Shown here: one piece after another, positions 60,906 through 64,000 of the stretch | Layout: every line of letters starts with the position of its first letter | Position numbering within the stretch: the stretch's first letter is position 1 | Translations under genes and position numbers: made by a program | Notes under the pieces: model-generated | Database searches by the model: none | The model's input: only the letters and a program-made list of their open reading frames with translations | What the model was told of the DNA's origin: nothing | Assembly: GCA_964395715.1 (NCBI GenBank) | Contig: CAYNAU010000001.1 | Span: forward strand, 434,001-498,000 | DNA: 64,000 nt | Origin: Porticoccus sp964395715 | Lineage (GTDB): Bacteria; Pseudomonadota; Gammaproteobacteria; Pseudomonadales; Porticoccaceae | Direction of reading: 5' to 3'

Positions 60906-61544
60906 TTACTTCAAGCCAGCGATGAAGTTTGAGACTGCATCAATTTCGATATCACTCATGTGAGCAGCGACACCCCGCATAATGGCGGCATCGCCATCGT
61001 TGGTGCGGGCAACCTGATTTTTCGGATCGTGGGCACCGGTGCGGAAAGCACGGAGTTGTTTCGCTGTGTATTGGGCAAACTGACCACCCAGAGCAGGGTA
61101 TCCTGCTGGTGCGTTGCCATTACCTGCTGGCGAGTGGCAGCCTGTACAGGCCGGAACGCCGGTTTCCAGGTTACCGCCGCGGTAGATTTTCTCACCCAGT
61201 TCCAGGTTTTCTTCTTTGGCACCGGCCATCTGAATGTTTTTGGATGCAAAATAGGCAGCTATGTCCTCTAAGTCCTGATCACTGTAGGCATTAAGCATGC
61301 CGGTCATTTCCAGAACTGGGCGAGCACCGGATTTGATGTCCTGCAATTGCTTGGTGAGGTATTTTTCGCCCTGACCGGCCAGCTTGGGGAAATTTGGTGC
61401 AGGGCTGTTACCGTCTGCTCCATGGCAACCTGCACACATTGCTGTTTTAGCCTGTCCCGCTGCGGCATCCCCGCCAGCAAAGACCAGTGAGGAGGCCAGG
61501 GTCAAACCCAGCATGGCAGCCATTCCTAGAATGATTTTTTTCAT
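60906..61544 (-). CDS. Dihaem cytochrome c4
   Basis: This 212-residue periplasmic cytochrome has a signal peptide (MLGLTLASSLVFA) and two CxxCH haem sites (AMCAGCHGADGNSP and PACTGCHSPAGNGNAPAGYP) with axial Met in EMTGMLNAYSD and in the C-terminal half (AIMRGVAAHMSD). The internal duplication is typical of c4. It carries electrons to terminal oxidases such as cbb3 and is often found next to dsbA and engB in Pseudomonas relatives. Confidence 0.93.
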   Translation of the reverse strand: MKKIILGMAAMLGLTLASSLVFAGGDAAAGQAKTAMCAGCHGADGNSPAPNFPKLAGQGEKYLTKQLQDIKSGARPVLEMTGMLNAYSDQDLEDIAAYFASKNIQMAGAKEENLELGEKIYRGGNLETGVPACTGCHSPAGNGNAPAGYPALGGQFAQYTAKQLRAFRTGAHDPKNQVARTNDGDAAIMRGVAAHMSDIEIDAVSNFIAGLK

Positions 61545-61588
61545 TTGTTAATCCGCTCTCTGCATTCCGCTACAATAGGAAACTTTTA

Positions 61589-61618
61589 TTGCCTTCTAAA
61601 AAGCGGGGGCATTATATA
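61589..61618 (+). promoter_or_regulatory. Candidate engB promoter
   Basis: A -35 TTGCCT (61589-61594), an 18-bp spacer and -10 TATATA (61613-61618) lie about 55 bp upstream of the engB ATG. It is a fair match to sigma-70. Confidence 0.45.
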
Positions 61619-61672
61619 CCAAGTCCTCCCCGATCTTAATAGTTGATGTCAGCTTACTCGCACAGGTTTCCC

Positions 61673-62299
61673 ATGTCAGATGTCATTTCTTTCCGCAAAG
61701 CGCAATTTTTGATGAGCGCTCCAACATTGTCTCAATGTCCCGACGACAGTGGTTATGAAGTGGCCTTTGCCGGGCGATCCAATGCCGGAAAGTCCAGCGC
61801 AATCAACGCATTAACGAATAACGCAAAACTTGCGAGAACCAGTAAAACGCCGGGGCGCACACAACTACTGAATTTTTTTACGCTGACAGAACAATGTCGC
61901 CTGGTGGATTTACCCGGTTATGGCTTTGCGAAAGTGCCAAAAGCGATGAAAAAGGAATGGGATCAGCACCTAGCGGAGTATCTGCAACAACGCCGGTCAT
62001 TGCGTGGGCTGGTGCTATTAATGGATATCCGGCACCCACTGCAGGAATACGACTGGCAGATGATTCGCTGGGCCAGCCTTTCGGAAATGCCTGTTCACAT
62101 CCTGCTGACCAAGGCCGACAAACTTAACCACGGCCCCGCCAAGTCAGTATTGTTGAAGGTACAGCGAGAATTGCAGAAAGCCGGATTTGACGAGCATGTC
62201 AGCCTGCAAACGTTTTCTTCGCTGAAAAAGTCCGGGCTGGAAGAGCTGGAAACCACGCTGGTAAGCTGGCTGACACCCCCCCCAATCCCTGCCGATTGA
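61673..62299 (+). CDS. engB: Ribosome biogenesis GTP-binding protein YihA/EngB
   Basis: This GTPase of about 208 residues has G1 EVAFAGRSNAGKSSAINALT, the G2 region KTPGRTQLLNFF, G3 LVDLPGYGFAKVP and G4 LLTKADKLNH. EngB helps 50S subunit assembly and is essential in many bacteria. I chose ATG 61673 (AGGT upstream, MSDVISFRKAQF); in-frame starts at 61643 (TTG) and 61646 (ATG) add nine or ten unsupported residues. It converges on the small-RNA/polA side, as in E. coli. Confidence 0.93.
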   Translation: MSDVISFRKAQFLMSAPTLSQCPDDSGYEVAFAGRSNAGKSSAINALTNNAKLARTSKTPGRTQLLNFFTLTEQCRLVDLPGYGFAKVPKAMKKEWDQHLAEYLQQRRSLRGLVLLMDIRHPLQEYDWQMIRWASLSEMPVHILLTKADKLNHGPAKSVLLKVQRELQKAGFDEHVSLQTFSSLKKSGLEELETTLVSWLTPPPIPAD

Positions 62300-62317
62300 T
62301 TAGTTTGAATGCGGACT

Positions 62318-62348
62318 AAAAAAAACCCTGACCATCGCTGGTCAGGGT
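62318..62348 (-). terminator. Intrinsic terminator of sRNA copy 1
   Basis: On the minus strand ACCCTGACC-AGCGAT-GGTCAGGGT is followed by eight T. This is a near-ideal intrinsic terminator. It is oriented opposite to engB. Confidence 0.92.
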
Positions 62349-62419
62349 ATGCTTTGCTGTTGCTTGGGGATTATCAAGCATTGCAACTAGTTTGGGGAGA
62401 AAGTAGCAATGTTGCTTGC
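62318..62419 (-). ncRNA. Small RNA copy 1, Spot 42/ErsA-locus type
   Basis: This noncoding unit of about 100 nt on the polA strand is bounded by a -35/-10 pair (62426-62452) and a perfect terminator. The predicted RNA begins near 62419 and folds into a long hairpin, CAAGC-AAC-ATTGC with GCAAT-GCTTG, exposing a C-rich loop CTTTCTCCCC. A second single-stranded CCCC follows before the terminator. It carries no ORF with a ribosome site. The locus (downstream of polA, facing engB) is that of E. coli Spot 42 and Pseudomonas ErsA; sequence homology to those is not claimed. Its body is duplicated in copy 2. Confidence 0.75.
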
Positions 62420-62425
62420 ACTAGA

Positions 62426-62452
62426 TTAGGCAAAGCTCTCAACAGTTAGTTC
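62426..62452 (-). promoter_or_regulatory. Sigma-E/AlgU-like promoter of sRNA copy 1
   Basis: On the minus strand GGAACTAAC (core at 62445-62452) and CCTAA (62426-62430) are 14 bp apart, equal to GAACT-N17-CCTAA. The ECF sigma-E/AlgU consensus is GAACTT-N16/17-TCTGA. The same elements at the same spacing precede copy 2. No sigma-70 pair fits both copies. Confidence 0.6.
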
Positions 62453-62500
62453 CAGAAATTGAAAAATTTTTTTTGGTTGCTGCCTGAACAGAAACAGGGC

Positions 62501-62533
62501 AAAAAAAAGCCCTGTATCAAAGTGATCAGGGCT
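62501..62533 (-). terminator. Intrinsic terminator of sRNA copy 2
   Basis: On the minus strand AGCCCTG and CAGGGCT pair (with extra ATC/GAT-like pairing inside) and are followed by eight T. Confidence 0.9.
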
Positions 62534-62604
62534 TGCTTTGCTGTTGCTTGGGGATTGTCAAGCATTGCATCTAGTTTGGGGAGAAAGCAGCAATGTTGCT
62601 TGCG
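62501..62604 (-). ncRNA. Small RNA copy 2, tandem paralogue nearest polA
   Basis: This is a unit of about 104 nt with the same promoter pattern, hairpin and CTTTCTCCCC loop as copy 1, and its own terminator. The three differences from copy 1 within the 69-bp body fall at loop edges or unpaired positions, so the fold is kept. It is probably transcribed independently of polA, since its promoter lies between the polA stop and the RNA. Having two complete transcription units suggests both are functional. Confidence 0.75.
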
Positions 62605-62610
62605 TACTTG

Positions 62611-62637
62611 TTAGGCATATCTACAAAGGGTTAGTTC
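62611..62637 (-). promoter_or_regulatory. Sigma-E/AlgU-like promoter of sRNA copy 2
   Basis: On the minus strand GAACTAAC (62630-62637), 14 bp, then CCTAA (62611-62615), identical in layout to the copy 1 promoter while the spacer sequence differs. The stretch 62640-62743 between this and polA is AT-rich and has no clear polA terminator. Confidence 0.6.
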
Positions 62638-62743
62638 ACTAGGAAGTAACTTTTTTTCAGGTTTTTCTATAACTTCTTTTAATAAAATGAGTTTTTTTAT
62701 TCCCAAAAAGAAGGAGCCAGGCTCTATGAAAGAGAGGGCCCGC

Positions 62744-64000
62744 CTAATGAGCCTCATCCCAGTTATCGCCAATACCCACATCCACAATCAACGGAACATC
62801 CAGTTCTACTGCATTGGCCATACGTTCATTGAGGCCAGCTTCAATAGTGTTCAGCTCATCTTCGGGCACTTCAAGCACCAGTTCATCATGTACCTGCATG
62901 ATCATTTTGCTTCCCAGCCTCTCTGTATTCAGCCACTGATCGACGGCTATCATCGCCAGCTTGATAATATCTGCCGCCGTACCCTGCATGGGCGCATTAA
63001 TGGCCGTGCGCTCCGCCGCCTGTCGCCGCATGCCGTTACTGGATTTGATTTCTGGCAGATACAGACGCCTACCGAGCAGTGTCTCCACATAACCTTTCTC
63101 AGCAGCAGTGTGCCGGATACGGTCCATATAGGCCTGAACACCGGGATAACGTGCAAAATAGAGATCAATGTATTCTTGGGCTTGACTGCGGCCGATTTTT
63201 AACTGCCGCGCCAGACCGAAGGCAGACATGCCATAGATCAATCCGAAATTGATCGCCTTGGCACTGCGGCGCTGCTCGTCAGTCACTCGCTCTACATCGA
63301 TATCAAAAACTTCTGCCGCAGTGGCACGGTGCACATCCAGACCCCTAGCAAACGCATCACTCAAACCCTGGTCGCCAGAGAGATGTGCCATGATTCGCAA
63401 TTCAATTTGCGAATAGTCCGCCGCCACGATCTTGCAACCGGGGGAGGCTATGAATGCCTGGCGAATACGTCGACCTTCGGCGGTTCGAACCGGAATATTT
63501 TGCAGGTTGGGATCAGAGGAGGACAAACGACCCGTAGCCGTGACCGCCTGATGATAGGAGGTGTGTATTCTGCCACTGACCGGGTTCACCAATGCCGGCA
63601 ATTTATCCGTGTAGGTAGCTTTCAGTTTTGACAGACTGCGATGCTCCAGCAGCAGCTTGGGCAACGGATAATCCAGTGCCAGTTCCTGCAGAACTTCTTC
63701 CTTGGTGGAAGGGGCGCCTTTCGCGGTTTTTTTCTGTACCGGGATCTGTAACTTTTCGAACAGAATATAGCCAAGCTGTTTGGGTGACGCGAGGTTGAAT
63801 TCTTCCCCGGCCATTTCAAACGCCTGAGTTTGCAACTCTGCCAACCGCTCTCCCAATTGTGAACTCTGCTTTCGCAAACGCTCGGCATCCACTTTTACTC
63901 CATTGCGCTCAATGCGCGACAGCACGGGAATCAGGGGAATTTCTATGCTTTTTAATACCTTTTCCAGCCCGCTCTCCCGCTGTATTTTCTCCCAGAGGGT
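62744..64000 (-). CDS. polA: DNA polymerase I, C-terminal polymerase part (5' end beyond the window)
   Basis: The frame is open from the window edge to a TAG at 62744-62746 (418 residues). It covers the polymerase domain: motif A VAADYSQIELRIMAHLSGD, motif B RRSAKAINFGLIYGMSAFGL and motif C MIMQVHDELVLEVPEDEL. The upstream fragment LEKVLKSIEIPLIPVLSRIE belongs to the end of the 3'-5' exonuclease and thumb region. The 5' nuclease and most of the exonuclease domain lie outside. Pol I fills gaps in repair and removes Okazaki primers. Confidence 0.95.
   Translation of the reverse strand, partial: TLWEKIQRESGLEKVLKSIEIPLIPVLSRIERNGVKVDAERLRKQSSQLGERLAELQTQAFEMAGEEFNLASPKQLGYILFEKLQIPVQKKTAKGAPSTKEEVLQELALDYPLPKLLLEHRSLSKLKATYTDKLPALVNPVSGRIHTSYHQAVTATGRLSSSDPNLQNIPVRTAEGRRIRQAFIASPGCKIVAADYSQIELRIMAHLSGDQGLSDAFARGLDVHRATAAEVFDIDVERVTDEQRRSAKAINFGLIYGMSAFGLARQLKIGRSQAQEYIDLYFARYPGVQAYMDRIRHTAAEKGYVETLLGRRLYLPEIKSSNGMRRQAAERTAINAPMQGTAADIIKLAMIAVDQWLNTERLGSKMIMQVHDELVLEVPEDELNTIEAGLNERMANAVELDVPLIVDVGIGDNWDEAH

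Larger units (their letters stand above)
62351..62603 (-). repeat. Two tandem 69-bp repeats (bodies of the sRNA genes)
   Basis: The segments 62351-62419 and 62535-62603 differ at three of 69 positions, at a period of 184 bp. The flanking promoter and terminator parts are related but more diverged, so the RNA body is under the strongest constraint. Confidence 0.95.

Noticed and set aside
62351..62603. CRISPR array or insertion-sequence end as explanation of the repeats
   Set aside because: There are only two copies of 69 bp, each bracketed by a promoter and a terminator; no spacer series, no transposase, no target-site duplication.
62644..62743. An intrinsic terminator for polA
   Set aside because: GAGCC/GGCTC around one base cannot form a proper loop, and the following T-run is interrupted; I see no convincing terminator.

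Overview
The window is ordinary-to-moderate GC chromosomal DNA of a free-living, probably marine or aquatic gammaproteobacterium near the Pseudomonadales/Cellvibrionales. The main evidence is gene order: pilG-H-I-J-K-chpA beside gshB-tonB3-yqgE-ruvX, then pilU/pilT beside yggS-proC-yggT, matches the Pseudomonas type IV pilus locus (without pyrRBC), and oxyR-recG, yicC/rph, gmk-rpoZ-spoT-ridA, trxA-rho, ppk/ppx and engB/polA pairings also fit. I see no tRNA, rRNA, CRISPR array, prophage or insertion sequence.

Layout. 1-5.9 kb (minus): the Chp chemosensory system for twitching motility, reading out of the window inside chpA. 6.1-9.0 kb (plus): gshB, a TonB3-like protein, yqgE, ruvX. 9.0-11.3 kb (minus): the retraction ATPases PilT and PilU. 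11.3-15.5 kb: yggS, proC, yggT, yggU, rph, yicC. 15.7-19.7 kb: a FIST-domain protein translationally coupled to a PAS hybrid kinase, resembling the nitric-oxide sensor pair NosP/NahK. 19.9-27.4 kb: gmk, rpoZ, spoT, ridA, a nucleotide-sugar-epimerase-like protein, oxyR and recG. 27.5-33.9 kb: a low-affinity phosphate transporter with its DUF47 partner, a dicarboxylate/glutamate symporter, an LplT-PlsC fusion and an LpxR-like lipid A deacylase. 34-42 kb: hemW, an ArsM-like methyltransferase, a membrane-anchored flavin disulfide oxidoreductase, and convergent ppk1/ppx with a multi-repeat Pho box in front of ppk1. 42-44 kb: trxA, rho.

44-51 kb is a sulfide-response locus. A two-cysteine ArsR-family persulfide sensor (SqrR/BigR type), a sulfide:quinone oxidoreductase and a DUF2892 membrane protein read left; an RND/MMPL exporter, a LolA-like periplasmic protein and a beta-barrel protein read right. 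Both arms start from superimposed antiparallel promoters buried in palindromes. 51.8-57.6 kb holds a TonB-dependent receptor, an ABC-type substrate-binding protein and a GacS-like hybrid kinase, probably a ligand-sensing unit. 57.6-64 kb has serC-serA of a type unusual for gammaproteobacteria, a DsbA-like protein with a lipobox, cytochrome c4, engB and the 3' part of polA.

The most striking noncoding feature is in the engB-polA interval (62.3-62.64 kb). Two tandem copies of a small RNA gene of about 100 nt share 66 of 69 central bases. Each has its own GAACTAAC-N14-CCTAA (sigma-E/AlgU-like) promoter and its own intrinsic terminator. This is the position of Spot 42 in E. coli and ErsA in Pseudomonas. 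Other notable points are an OxyR whose resolving cysteine (position 208) is leucine, a PilJ with a long acidic C-terminal tail, and an AT-rich patch spanning the 3' halves of hemW and the arsM-like gene.
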